Below are positions 35,289 through 44,487 of a stretch of DNA of 64,000 nucleotides, piece by piece. The DNA lies in contig NZ_JBKINJ010000002.1 in assembly GCF_046602855.1 (NCBI RefSeq), positions 186,001-250,000 on the forward strand, in the 5' to 3' direction. This DNA is from Gracilimonas sp046602855 (GTDB lineage Bacteria > Bacteroidota > Rhodothermia > Balneolales > Balneolaceae). A program made the translations under genes and the position numbers. Position 1 is the stretch's first letter. Every line of letters begins with the position of its first letter. The notes under the pieces were generated by a model, which did not search any database, had not been told where the DNA came from, and worked only from the letters and a program-made list of their open reading frames with translations.

Positions 35289-36506
35289 ATGCGGACCTTT
35301 GGAAGCGTTTCCTTTGAATTGGAACGCTTAAATATCTTCAGTTTAACAACAGACCAAAAGACCTTGAATTACTCTAGCTCAAAATTTCCGATCTTTGACG
35401 AACTTTCCAATAACGAACACGAACAAGTCGTCATTTGTTCAGATCCGGATACCGGCCTGAGAGCCATTATTGCTATTCACAACACCACCTTAGGCCCTGC
35501 ACTTGGCGGAACACGCATGTGGAATTATGAATCGGAAGAAGCTGCCTTGCGTGACGTTCTTCGTCTTTCCCGCGGAATGACTTACAAATCAGCCATTTCA
35601 GGACTCAATCTTGGCGGAGGTAAGGCTATCATCATCGGCGACGCTCGTACAGATAAAACAGAAGCCTTGTTTCGTGCTTTTGGTCGCTTTGTTGACGGCC
35701 TTGGCGGGCGCTACATCACCGCAGAAGATGTCGGGATGACCGAAAAGGAAATGGAATGGATCTATTCCGAGACTAAGTATGTGACCGGGATTCCCAAGGC
35801 TTTGGGCGGAAGTGGCAACCCTTCTCCTGTTACAGCTTACGGCGTATATATGGGTGCTAAAGCATGTGCCAAGAAGGCTTATGGAAATGACTCATTGGAA
35901 GGCAAGAAGATCGCTCTGCAGGGCGCCGGTAATGTGGCTTCATATTTTGCACGTCATGCATCCAAAGAAGGTGCTAAACTTTATATCAGTGATATCTATG
36001 AAGACAAAGCAAAAGCCTTGGCTGAAGAAGTCGGTGCTGAGCTTGTAGACCCCGATGATATTTATGGATTGGATGTGAATATCTTTACACCATGCGCTTT
36101 AGGCGGGATCATCAATGATGACACCATGAAGCAATTCAAATGTGATATCATTGCCGGTGGAGCCAATAATGTGCTGGAAGAAGAAGACAAACACGGACAA
36201 ATGCTACTCGACAAAGGCATCATCTACGCACCTGATTACGTCATCAATGCCGGTGGCATCATCAACATTGCCAGTGAACTTGAAGGGTACAATGAAGATC
36301 GTGCCCTTCAGAATGCCGGTGATATTTATAACACCATTAGCGATATACTTGATTACTCTGAGGAACATAGTATACCGGCTCACAAAGCTTCCAATGCGTT
36401 GGCTGAAAAGCGTATTGAAACTGTGGGTAAGATCAAGAATAAGTATTCTTCCAATGCAGATATCTCAGGTCGACTCGGTAGCGTATACAAACGATTCATC
36501 GACTAA
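35289..36506 (+). CDS. Leucine dehydrogenase
   Basis: NAD-dependent oxidative deamination of branched-chain amino acids, the first step of leucine/valine catabolism. Strong family signatures: TTLGPALGGTRMW, GMTYKSAISGLNLGGGKAII (catalytic Lys about 115), GRYITAEDVGM, SGNPSPVTAYGVY, the nucleotide-binding ALQGAGNVA, and APDYVINAGGIINIA. At 405 residues it exceeds typical leucine dehydrogenases (about 360), because the first 35 residues lack homology; a TTG codon at 35364 (before NYSSSKF) is an alternative start. Supports an amino-acid-based metabolism together with glutamate dehydrogenase at the right edge. Followed by a clear terminator. Confidence 0.92.
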   Translation: MRTFGSVSFELERLNIFSLTTDQKTLNYSSSKFPIFDELSNNEHEQVVICSDPDTGLRAIIAIHNTTLGPALGGTRMWNYESEEAALRDVLRLSRGMTYKSAISGLNLGGGKAIIIGDARTDKTEALFRAFGRFVDGLGGRYITAEDVGMTEKEMEWIYSETKYVTGIPKALGGSGNPSPVTAYGVYMGAKACAKKAYGNDSLEGKKIALQGAGNVASYFARHASKEGAKLYISDIYEDKAKALAEEVGAELVDPDDIYGLDVNIFTPCALGGIINDDTMKQFKCDIIAGGANNVLEEEDKHGQMLLDKGIIYAPDYVINAGGIINIASELEGYNEDRALQNAGDIYNTISDILDYSEEHSIPAHKASNALAEKRIETVGKIKNKYSSNADISGRLGSVYKRFID

Positions 36507-36535
36507 TCATCCAATACAATATATTTAATACTTGA

Positions 36536-36569
36536 AAAGACACTTTATAAACCGAAGTGTCTTTTTTTA
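36536..36569 (+). terminator. Terminator of leucine dehydrogenase
   Basis: Ten-bp arms AAAGACACTT and AAGTGTCTTT with a 9-nt loop, followed by TTTTTAT. It lies 30 bp past the stop. Confidence 0.8.
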
Positions 36570-36730
36570 TTGGGTGAAATTTAACTTCTGAAAAACCAAT
36601 ACTAAGTCAAACAGGAATAGACCATTCTTATGCGTTAGATAGAGTAATACATTCACTTTTTAATATAGATTCGCCTTAAATAGCGGTATTTTGCGCATTA
36701 ACTAGACAAAAAATCTGAATACCGCATTCT

Positions 36731-37945
36731 TTGAGTTACCTTACCTTTGTTCTGAAAGAGAGAAAAGTCCTTAGCTTTGGACTTTCGTTTACCTTTTTTT
36801 CGAGTTTTGGTCAGACTTTTCTGATCTCACTATTCGTACCCTTTTTTCTGGCCGATTTTGATCTGTCCAACGCAGCCTTTGGTTCTATCTATTCTGCAGC
36901 AACGCTGGCAAGTGCTGCTATCCTTCCCTACCTAGGTAAATGGATAGACGTATTGCCCATTGGCAGATACAGTTTATATGTGGCTAGCGGATTATTGATA
37001 GCCGCTTTAACAATGGCATTTTCCTGGCATATCGGTTTTTTGTTCGCCGGTATTTTAATGCTTCGTTTGTCCGGACAGGGACTCAGCGGTCATACTGCCG
37101 AAACCGCCATGGCCCGATATTTTACATTACAGCGCGGGAAGGCACTGAGCATTTCCAGCCTGGGATATCCTATCGGCGAAGGCATCCTACCTGTAGGTAT
37201 TGCCGCTCTCCTTGCTATCACCAGCTGGCGTACAACCTGGGGTATCATCGCAGCCATTATTGCCCTGATCTTTATCCCGTTCATCCTCTATGTGTTGAAC
37301 AAATCTGATATTGAACAATCTAATCAAAGAGTTAAAAAGGCTGAAGATGACTCAAACGACTCTGGTTCCTACTTTCAGATTGTTAATGATCGCCAATTTT
37401 GGCTCATTATACCCGCTATACTGATTCCACCTTTCTGGGCAACCGCTTTGTTTCTGTATCAGGTTTCCATTGCTGAACAACTTGGATGGACTGCAGCTAT
37501 CATTGCCTCTGCCTTCATCTTTTTTGCCGTAGCTCGAATTATAAGCTCTCTTGGCATTGGTCCTGTAATTGACAAACTGAGTGCTACAGTAATATTCCCT
37601 TTTTATATTATTCCAATGGGATTTGGCTTGGTAGTTGCCTTCTATCATCCAGGTATCTGGTCTGCTTTTTTATACATGGCTTTGATGGGAATGACACTTG
37701 GCTTTGGCAGCACAACAAAATCGGCCTTATATGCTGAACTGTATGGAGAAGAAATGATCGGAACCGTTCGCTCCCTGTTTGCCTCCATCATGGTGTTCAG
37801 CACGGCTCTGAGTCCTTTTTTAATGGGATGGATGCTGGATAATAACATAGCAATCGAAAGTATCTTACTAATAGCAACTACAACCGTTATTTTCGGAGTA
37901 ATTCTGGCTTACATTGGTTTGAAGGATACTGAGCCTCAAATGTAG
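36731..37945 (+). CDS. MFS transporter
   Basis: Inner-membrane carrier with about 12 membrane helices over 404 residues. The loop GKWIDVLPIGRYS after helix 2 is the MFS motif A position; a charged central loop (NQRVKKAEDDSNDSG, about 200-215) separates the halves. The start is TTG (MSYLTFVLKER); no ATG fits. Substrate is unknown; the monocarboxylate/oxalate-type look is only an impression. No obvious operon partner. Confidence 0.85.
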   Translation: MSYLTFVLKERKVLSFGLSFTFFSSFGQTFLISLFVPFFLADFDLSNAAFGSIYSAATLASAAILPYLGKWIDVLPIGRYSLYVASGLLIAALTMAFSWHIGFLFAGILMLRLSGQGLSGHTAETAMARYFTLQRGKALSISSLGYPIGEGILPVGIAALLAITSWRTTWGIIAAIIALIFIPFILYVLNKSDIEQSNQRVKKAEDDSNDSGSYFQIVNDRQFWLIIPAILIPPFWATALFLYQVSIAEQLGWTAAIIASAFIFFAVARIISSLGIGPVIDKLSATVIFPFYIIPMGFGLVVAFYHPGIWSAFLYMALMGMTLGFGSTTKSALYAELYGEEMIGTVRSLFASIMVFSTALSPFLMGWMLDNNIAIESILLIATTTVIFGVILAYIGLKDTEPQM

Positions 37946-38071
37946 CCTTGACCCATAAAATGTAAACTGTTGCATAAATTTTATCAATAGGACCCTTTCC
38001 AATAAAATCTAATTTTCTGCGTATCTTTATTACTTATTAATCTTATAAAAAAAGATCCTGTTAGCACTCCT

Positions 38072-38974
38072 ATGAATATTGAAGAATATAATTTCAAAGA
38101 CCGTCTCATCAAGGGGATTACCACTGATGGTCACTTTAAAATTTCTGTTGTCAAAACCACTGAGGTCGTAAAAACCGCAAAAAGTAATCACTCACTTTCA
38201 CTGCTTAATACCGTTGTGCTTGGTAAGGCCATGACTGCAACTATGCTGTTGGCCTCTGAATTGAAAGGTGAAGAACGTATTCAACTGCGAATGGATGGTG
38301 ACGGCCCTATCGGATTCCTGGTAGCTGAAGCTAATCAGGTAGGAGAGATCCGTGGATACGTAGGCAATCCTGCAGCTGAGTTGGATTATACCAACCCTGA
38401 AGTCCAGATCGGAGATGGCATCGGACTCGGGATCCTGACCTTTTCCAAGGTCTTATATAATGAAGCTGAACCAAGAACCAGCAGTATAGAGATCGTAAAT
38501 GGTGATATCACCAGTGATATAGCTCACTATCTGGCTCAATCCGAACAGATCCCATCCGCTTTACTGTTGGATGTCGGAATTGATGAGGAAGGTGAAGTAA
38601 CCCATGCCGGAGGACTCATGATACAGCGCATGCCCGGGGCACCGGACGGTCAGATCGATATGTTGCAGGAACGTCTCGGATCATTCCCTGCCATTGACGA
38701 GCTTTTATCTGATGGACAGTATATCGATGAGATAATGGCTAAGGCTGTTTCACCACTGAAAGTAAAAGAGCTTAACCGACAACCTGTCGATTTCTTCTGC
38801 CGTTGCTCACGCAAGCGATTCAAGAACGCATTGTCTTTACTCAGCCTCGATGATCTTAAAGATATGGAAGGCGAGGGGCAGGAGGTAGTATGCCAGTATT
38901 GTAACACCAAGGAAACCATCAGTAAGGAAGAAGTAGAACAGATCGTATTGGAAGCGCAAGCCAAAATGAACTGA
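38072..38974 (+). CDS. hslO: Redox-regulated chaperone Hsp33
   Basis: Holdase chaperone activated by oxidative unfolding. The N-terminal beta domain (LNTVVLGKAMTATMLLASELKGEERIQLR) is followed by the C-terminal zinc switch with CRC (243-245) and CQYC (274-277). Length 300 is typical. Lies 65 bp before the NDH-2 gene on the same strand and could be co-transcribed with it, which would tie redox stress to respiration; this is inference. Confidence 0.95.
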   Translation: MNIEEYNFKDRLIKGITTDGHFKISVVKTTEVVKTAKSNHSLSLLNTVVLGKAMTATMLLASELKGEERIQLRMDGDGPIGFLVAEANQVGEIRGYVGNPAAELDYTNPEVQIGDGIGLGILTFSKVLYNEAEPRTSSIEIVNGDITSDIAHYLAQSEQIPSALLLDVGIDEEGEVTHAGGLMIQRMPGAPDGQIDMLQERLGSFPAIDELLSDGQYIDEIMAKAVSPLKVKELNRQPVDFFCRCSRKRFKNALSLLSLDDLKDMEGEGQEVVCQYCNTKETISKEEVEQIVLEAQAKMN

Positions 38975-39039
38975 TCCGTCCGCTTGTAAATGAAATCACC
39001 TAACTCCTTGTTGACTCTTGCATAACCAACCAAAAAGGA

Positions 39040-40290
39040 ATGAGTAAGAACGTAATTATTATAGGCGGCGGATTTGCCGGTATTTCAACAGCACAAAAAC
39101 TGGCATCCACTGATGTCGATATCACCATCATTGATAAGACCAATCATCACTTGTTTCAGCCTTTGCTTTACCAGGTTGCTGCGGCAGCTCTTTCCCCCGG
39201 GGATATAGCCATGCCGATCCGCGCAATATTCAGTAAACAAAAAAATGTAGAAGTTGTTCTTGGTAAAGTCACGGGTATCGACAATGAAAAAAGTACTGTT
39301 CACCTGGAAAATGGTACAACCCATTCCTTTGACTATCTTGTTTTAGCACCGGGAGCCCAATATAATTACTTTGGTAATGAAGACTGGAAGAAACACGCAC
39401 CGGGATTAAAATCAATTTCTGATGCTTTAGATATCAGGGAACGCATCCTTTTTTCTCTTGAAAAAGCTGAACAGATCGATGATCCGGAGAAACGGAAACC
39501 ATATCTGACCTATGTGATCATAGGTGGCGGCCCTACCGGTGTTGAGATGGCCGGCTCTATAGCTGAGATCGCCAAACGAAGTATGATGCAGGATTTCAGA
39601 AACATCAAACCGGATGAGACCAAGATCTATCTGATTGAAGCTATGGATGGGATCTTAAATGCATTTGAAGATCCACTTTCCAAAAAAGGGCAGAAAACCC
39701 TGGAGGATATGGGCGTTGAAGTCCTACTTGAAACGCCGGTAAAAGACATCAAGAAAAACGGAGTAGAGGTAGAAGGTCGCTTTATTGAAACTCCCAATAT
39801 CGTATGGGGAGCCGGCGTTATAGCTTCTCCTTTGATCAAAGAACTTGAGGTAGAAACCGATCGAATTGGACGTGCTATCGTTAAACCGGACCTTTCGATC
39901 AAAGGACACTCTAATATTTTTGTTGCCGGCGATGCCGCCCACGTAAAGGATGAGAGCGGCGACCCCCTTCCGGGACTTGCCCCGGTTGCACTTCAACAGG
40001 GGAAATTTTTAGGTAACCTGATCAAGGATGATCTAAAGAATAAAGTCCGCAAGGAATTTGAGTACGTTGACAAAGGAACCATGGCAACGATTGGACGCGC
40101 CAAAGCTGTCGCTGATATCCGGGGCTTTAAGTTCAGCGGTTTCTTTGCCTGGCTGTTATGGGGATTGATCCACATCTTCTTCCTTATCGGTTTCCGCAAC
40201 CGGTTCAGGGTATTTGCTGAATGGGTATGGCACTACCTAACCTTTAAGCGCGGTGTTAGGTTGATAGCTAAAAAAGACGAAGATTCTTGA
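39040..40290 (+). CDS. Type II NADH dehydrogenase (NDH-2)
   Basis: Membrane-associated FAD enzyme passing electrons from NADH to quinone without proton pumping. The FAD motif GGGFAGISTAQKL (about 9-21), quinone-site-like HHLFQPLLYQVAAAALSPGDIA (about 38-59), the NADH motif VIIGGGPTGVEMAGSIAE (about 160-177) and the second FAD motif IFVAGDAAHV (about 293) are present. A C-terminal hydrophobic segment (FFAWLLWGLIHIFFLIGF) anchors the protein to the membrane. 416 residues is normal. Confidence 0.93.
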   Translation: MSKNVIIIGGGFAGISTAQKLASTDVDITIIDKTNHHLFQPLLYQVAAAALSPGDIAMPIRAIFSKQKNVEVVLGKVTGIDNEKSTVHLENGTTHSFDYLVLAPGAQYNYFGNEDWKKHAPGLKSISDALDIRERILFSLEKAEQIDDPEKRKPYLTYVIIGGGPTGVEMAGSIAEIAKRSMMQDFRNIKPDETKIYLIEAMDGILNAFEDPLSKKGQKTLEDMGVEVLLETPVKDIKKNGVEVEGRFIETPNIVWGAGVIASPLIKELEVETDRIGRAIVKPDLSIKGHSNIFVAGDAAHVKDESGDPLPGLAPVALQQGKFLGNLIKDDLKNKVRKEFEYVDKGTMATIGRAKAVADIRGFKFSGFFAWLLWGLIHIFFLIGFRNRFRVFAEWVWHYLTFKRGVRLIAKKDEDS

Positions 40291-40373
40291 CCAAAAAAAG
40301 ATCATTTTCTCATTTTACTTGTCTTAAATAGGTATTAGTTTCTCCCTGTTTCATAAATATATAAACTTACCCT

Positions 40374-42710
40374 ATGGCAGATTTAAAGCGTGAACTTGGT
40401 TTTTGGGATGCCCTGACTATTGGTGCCGGAACTATGATCGGTGCAGGGATATTTTTATTAGCCGGTGTGGCTCTGGAAATGTCAGGCCCGGCCGCTATTT
40501 TTGCTTACCTCATTGCCGGTGTTGTTTGTATGATCACCGCTTCAAGCGCTGCTGAATTGGCTACCGGCATGCCTACTTCCGGAGGTGACTACTTTTTTGT
40601 TTCCCGCTCGTTAGGACCTGCAATGGGTGCCATATCAGGCGTTGGGATCTGGCTTAGTTTAACTTTTGCCATCGCTTTTTATCTTTTCGGGTTGGGTGAA
40701 TACCTGTCTCAGTTCCTACCCATAACTGCATTTTGGGGTGCCGTAATAGGTGGCGTACTTCTAACTATTTTGAACGTTATCGGTGCCAAAGAGTCTGGCC
40801 GAACTCAAGTGGTGGTGGTTCTTATTCTCTTTGTCATATTAGGCACATTCAGCGTAATGGGAGTGTTTCATATTGATGCTTCCAATTACGACCCATTTAT
40901 GCCATTTGGATTTGATTCCATATCAGCAACTACGGCTCTCGTTTTTGTATCCTTTCTTGGTTTTGTAAAGATCGCTGCCGTTGCTGAAGAGATCAAAAAT
41001 CCATCAAAAAACCTGCCGCGAGCACTTATTGGTTCTGTAGCATTAGTTACTGTTCTTTATGTGATCATTGTTTTGGTGATCGGCGGCATGTTCAAACAAT
41101 CTACCATTGCCGATGTACGAGACCCATTGACTACAGCAGCACGTACCATCCTTGGCAGCCCCGGAGCTGTAGCTGTGATCATCGCAGGACTGTTAGCAAC
41201 CCTTTCTTCAGCAAATGCCAGTATCATGGCTTCGTCCAGGATCAATCTTGCTATGGCAAGAGATCGCATGGTTCCCAATTGGCTTGCGGAGATCCATATG
41301 AAATTACTTACTCCATACCGTGCCATCATTCTTACAGGGGTGCTTGCCCTCTTATTCTTACTGCTTGAAAGCCTTGAAGATCTTGCAAAAATTGCCAGTG
41401 TGCTTCAGCTTTACAGTTATGCTGCCCTAAATATCGGCTGCGTTGTGTTAAGAGTTTCCCATCCTGATTGGTATAAACCAACTTACAGAACACCCGGTAC
41501 CCCGTGGTTACAAATTCTTGCTGCCATAGGTTGCCTCTCTATTATAATTTACTCAGGTACTTTTGCACAAATTGCCGTTGTAGTGCTCATTATTGGAAGC
41601 TTATTATGGTATTTGGCTTGGGGACGATCACGTGTAGAAATTGAACATGCACTACCGGAACTCAAAGAAAATTGGCAAGAACTCGGTTTCAGCATGTTTA
41701 CAGCACCCGTTGAACTTCATGAATCTGAATTTGAAGAATGGACTCCTGCTATCCGTGCCCTGAACGTGAATGAAGGACGGAATGTGATAGCCGCTTTAGC
41801 CAATCCGGAACATGAGAAAGCTCTGCTTACCATTTCTCAACTCATTGCTACCGGCAAAGAGGAAGGCGGTCATGTTACCGGTTTGAATATGCTGAAAGTT
41901 CCGTTTCAAACTCCTGTTTCTACCGTAAACCGAATGCTTGAAGAACAAAAGCCGGTACGTGAGAGTATCGAAGAGATCAGCCAAAAATCACTGACTGAAA
42001 CTGTAGATGAAAAAGATAGTGAAACGCTGGCCTCCACTACTTTTGAATCGGCTTCTGCAGCTGCTCATGATATCTTCAAAGGGTTGATATCGGAAACAGA
42101 AGAACGAAAAGCAGACATGCTGGTTATGGGTTGGCAAGGAGGCTTTAGCTTAGGCCGGATCTATAACACCCCGGTACAAAGGATCATCAAGGATTTAAAA
42201 TCAGATCTGTCTGTTTTGAAAGATCGTGAGCTGGATGTGATAAAATCTGTGGCAGTTCCATGGGGCGGAGGATTACACGCACGGCTAGGGATGGAGATCG
42301 GGCTCCGAATTGCCAACGCTGTTGGAGCTAAATTAAGAGTTATTAGATTGGTTAAACCGGGTACCAACATTAAAAATGAGGAAGAAGAACTCCGTCAGCG
42401 CATAAAACCTTTGGCCGGTGACTTTGATATGCTGGATATTATAGTTAAAGAATCCACCGATATAACAGGAGGTATCCTTGATGAACTTGAAGAGCATGAG
42501 GATGATCTGCTTATCATAGGGGCTTCACATGAGTGGGGCATCCGAAACGTACTATTTGGCACCATCCCCGACATCATTGCTGATCGTGCCCCTTGCTCTG
42601 TGTTAATGGTTCGCAGGTATGTGACGGAAGACTGGAAGTTGAAGGCTGTTGAAGGAGTCAAGAGAGTTAAAGAACAGTTGGGAATGACTTCTTCTCCGGA
42701 AAATAATTAG
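40374..42710 (+). CDS. APC-family amino-acid permease fused to USP domains
   Basis: Residues 1-430 form an amino-acid/polyamine permease with about 12 helices; the first helix holds the APC substrate loop GAGTMIGAGIF. After EHALPELKENWQ come two cytoplasmic universal-stress-protein modules (about 445-620 and 620-778). The second has DDLLIIGASHEWGIRNVLFGTIPDII and APCSVLMVRR, the usual USP nucleotide-binding end (G-2x-G-9x-G type). The fusion suggests nucleotide- or energy-dependent gating of uptake. Transport substrate not readable. Fits the amino-acid-using lifestyle. Confidence 0.9.
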   Translation: MADLKRELGFWDALTIGAGTMIGAGIFLLAGVALEMSGPAAIFAYLIAGVVCMITASSAAELATGMPTSGGDYFFVSRSLGPAMGAISGVGIWLSLTFAIAFYLFGLGEYLSQFLPITAFWGAVIGGVLLTILNVIGAKESGRTQVVVVLILFVILGTFSVMGVFHIDASNYDPFMPFGFDSISATTALVFVSFLGFVKIAAVAEEIKNPSKNLPRALIGSVALVTVLYVIIVLVIGGMFKQSTIADVRDPLTTAARTILGSPGAVAVIIAGLLATLSSANASIMASSRINLAMARDRMVPNWLAEIHMKLLTPYRAIILTGVLALLFLLLESLEDLAKIASVLQLYSYAALNIGCVVLRVSHPDWYKPTYRTPGTPWLQILAAIGCLSIIIYSGTFAQIAVVVLIIGSLLWYLAWGRSRVEIEHALPELKENWQELGFSMFTAPVELHESEFEEWTPAIRALNVNEGRNVIAALANPEHEKALLTISQLIATGKEEGGHVTGLNMLKVPFQTPVSTVNRMLEEQKPVRESIEEISQKSLTETVDEKDSETLASTTFESASAAAHDIFKGLISETEERKADMLVMGWQGGFSLGRIYNTPVQRIIKDLKSDLSVLKDRELDVIKSVAVPWGGGLHARLGMEIGLRIANAVGAKLRVIRLVKPGTNIKNEEEELRQRIKPLAGDFDMLDIIVKESTDITGGILDELEEHEDDLLIIGASHEWGIRNVLFGTIPDIIADRAPCSVLMVRRYVTEDWKLKAVEGVKRVKEQLGMTSSPENN

Positions 42711-43027
42711 ATAAATTTTCAGATACCAACCTTAGGAATAATCTTCTTCTATCAGTGATTTCCATCTCAGAAGTTTATTCGGGTATAAGAGGAGAAAAAG
42801 AAGTACAGCTTTTAGAAGATCTTCTAGCAATTTTTGAGCTTATTCCAGTGAATAAATCTATAGCTGTTGAAGCAGGATTTCTCAGGAACAAATTCAGAGC
42901 AAGTTATGGAATTGAAACTCCAGATGCCTTGATCGCTACAACGGCAAACTACCTCAAAGTTCCGGTAGCCTCTCTCGACAAAAAGTATTTCTCTGTCTTG
43001 ACCGATGATTTGGTTGTACCCTACTGA
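42710..43027 (+). pseudogene. VapC-like PIN-domain remnant, N-terminus missing
   Basis: The frame holds the middle and end of a PIN toxin: SVISISEVYSGIRGEKE (Glu of the active site), ETPDALIATTANYLKVPVAS (catalytic Asp) and LDKKYF. The first strand with the essential Asp (usually VLIDTSVLID) is absent: a TAA at 42704-42706 closes the frame just upstream, overlapping the end of the permease gene. No antitoxin gene is adjacent. A GTG at 42755 could start a 90-residue product, but it would be inactive. Confidence 0.7.
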
Positions 43028-43122
43028 TCTCACACAAATATTAGATCAGCGAAGATCTGTGTCATCCGTGCTCCATTCATAAAAATAAAAAATTTGGCGA
43101 TCATTCTTATAAGCAAAATAAG

Positions 43123-43142
43123 ATTCCCGCCTTCGCGGGAAT
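43123..43142. repeat. REP-like hairpin
   Basis: ATTCCCGC-CTTC-GCGGGAAT, a perfect 8-bp stem with a tetraloop, between a PIN relic and the Fe-S carrier gene. The motif with flanking GATT and GACAT is of the common intergenic REP type. Confidence 0.5.
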
Positions 43143-43204
43143 GACATGCAGTAGGTTATAAGCTTATTTTACAAAGAAGTTTTTCCTCGTCACAACACCC
43201 CGCC

Positions 43205-43224
43205 ATCCCCATAAAGACGGGGAT
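43205..43224. repeat. Second hairpin in the same gap
   Basis: ATCCCC-N8-GGGGAT, 62 bp after the first hairpin and 18 bp before the Fe-S carrier stop. It could also end the minus-strand transcript, but no T-run is clear. Confidence 0.4.
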
Positions 43225-43241
43225 CCTATTCTTTTTAGTGA

Positions 43242-43691
43242 TCAAATAGCGAAGGAAGTCCCACACCCACAATTTTCAGTGGCATTCGGGTTGTCGAAGG
43301 TGAATCCGCGTGCATCAAGGCCATCCGGGTAATCGATGTGCATCCCTTCCAGGTACATCAGATGCTTTGGAGCAACAATGATCTCAACGCCATGACTTTC
43401 GAAGACCTTGTCTTCATCCGTGCGGTGATCAAGTCCCAGTTTGTAGCTTAACCCGGAACAACCACCACCATCTACAGCAACCCTAAGATATAAATTTGAT
43501 TCGAGACCTTCCTCTTGCTTGATCTTCTCGATCTGCCGTGCAGCTCTTTCAGTCAAAACAACAGGTGCTCCTGTTAGTTCATCCTTTTGAAAGGGATCGA
43601 TCCCGGAAGATGCAGTTCCGGTTTCTTCTTCCTCATCAACATCGATAAGGGAAGAGATCACATCATCTAAATTATCTTCTTGTATACTCAT
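43242..43691 (-). CDS. A-type iron-sulfur carrier (IscA/ErpA family)
   Basis: Delivers Fe-S clusters to apo-enzymes. The three family cysteines are in GGGCSGLSYKLG (about 79) and ENCGCGTSFAI (about 142 and 144). An N-terminal acidic extension (NLDDVISSLIDVDEEEETG, residues 7-25) makes it about 40 residues longer than ErpA. Last gene of a minus-strand run; LipA, a two-cluster enzyme, is encoded in the same run and would be a natural client. That link is inference. Confidence 0.9.
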   Translation of the reverse strand: MSIQEDNLDDVISSLIDVDEEEETGTASSGIDPFQKDELTGAPVVLTERAARQIEKIKQEEGLESNLYLRVAVDGGGCSGLSYKLGLDHRTDEDKVFESHGVEIIVAPKHLMYLEGMHIDYPDGLDARGFTFDNPNATENCGCGTSFAI

Positions 43692-43721
43692 AGGACCTAC
43701 ACTGTTTAGAGTGAGTCAAAA

Positions 43722-44420
43722 TTACGAAGTTCTGTGGGAAAAAGTATAATGCGTCACCCCATCCTTTTCAAACAGATCAAGAATCCCGGCACTCACCAAA
43801 TTTACTAATATCTTGGCTGCTCGGTAGGTGGTAACACTTATCAGTAACGAAAACCTCTCAACGGTGATGTCTCCATATTCATTCAAAAAGCGAAACAATT
43901 GCTGTTCCCTTTCTCCATATTCAAAAGTAACACCCTCTGATGATGCATTTTGCTTCAGTACTTCCACGTACTCATCACTGGCAACCACACTTTCGTGATC
44001 TAACCTAACATAAACCTGCCGATATTTCTTACCTTTAACATATATTGGTTTTACAGTGGCTTCAGGCACTTTCACTAACAACACATCCCGTTCACCAATA
44101 TCAACCAACTCGATCTTGATATCCACCTCAGGAATGCATTCCTCTACAGCGGCTTGATTTAACCAGAACTCCTCTTCATGGTAACTTTCAACGCCAATGA
44201 TCTCACCATTATCTTCAACTCCGATCAAAATGGTTCCACCTTTTGTATTGGCTAACGCGGCAATCTCCCTTGCTATCTTTTCCGGTGAAGCCACACTATG
44301 CTTGAACTCCAGGAAACTGCTTTCACCTGTCTGCACAAGATTCTTTAGGTCACCCCGGGTAAGTTTCGAAACCTCCACAGAATTGGAGTACTGCATGTAA
44401 AATTCAAATTCGTCTTCCAT
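43722..44420 (-). CDS. AlbA_2 (Schlafen-like) ATP-binding/HTH protein
   Basis: The N-terminal AlbA_2 domain is seen in SSFLEFKHSVASPEKIAREI, ANTKGGTILIGVEDNGEIIG and KYRQVYVRLDHESVVAS (about 30-150). A winged-helix end (RFLNEYGDITVERFSLLISV, about 172-191) gives it a DNA- or RNA-binding look. Such proteins are annotated as putative transcriptional regulators or divergent AAA_4 proteins; the function is not known. Starts 67 bp after the gpsA stop. Confidence 0.8.
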   Translation of the reverse strand: MEDEFEFYMQYSNSVEVSKLTRGDLKNLVQTGESSFLEFKHSVASPEKIAREIAALANTKGGTILIGVEDNGEIIGVESYHEEEFWLNQAAVEECIPEVDIKIELVDIGERDVLLVKVPEATVKPIYVKGKKYRQVYVRLDHESVVASDEYVEVLKQNASSEGVTFEYGEREQQLFRFLNEYGDITVERFSLLISVTTYRAAKILVNLVSAGILDLFEKDGVTHYTFSHRTS

Positions 44421-44487
44421 AACTTATGGGTTGCGAGTTACAAGGTTCATGTTGCGGTTTTTTCCAACAATCCGAAACAGGTAACCC

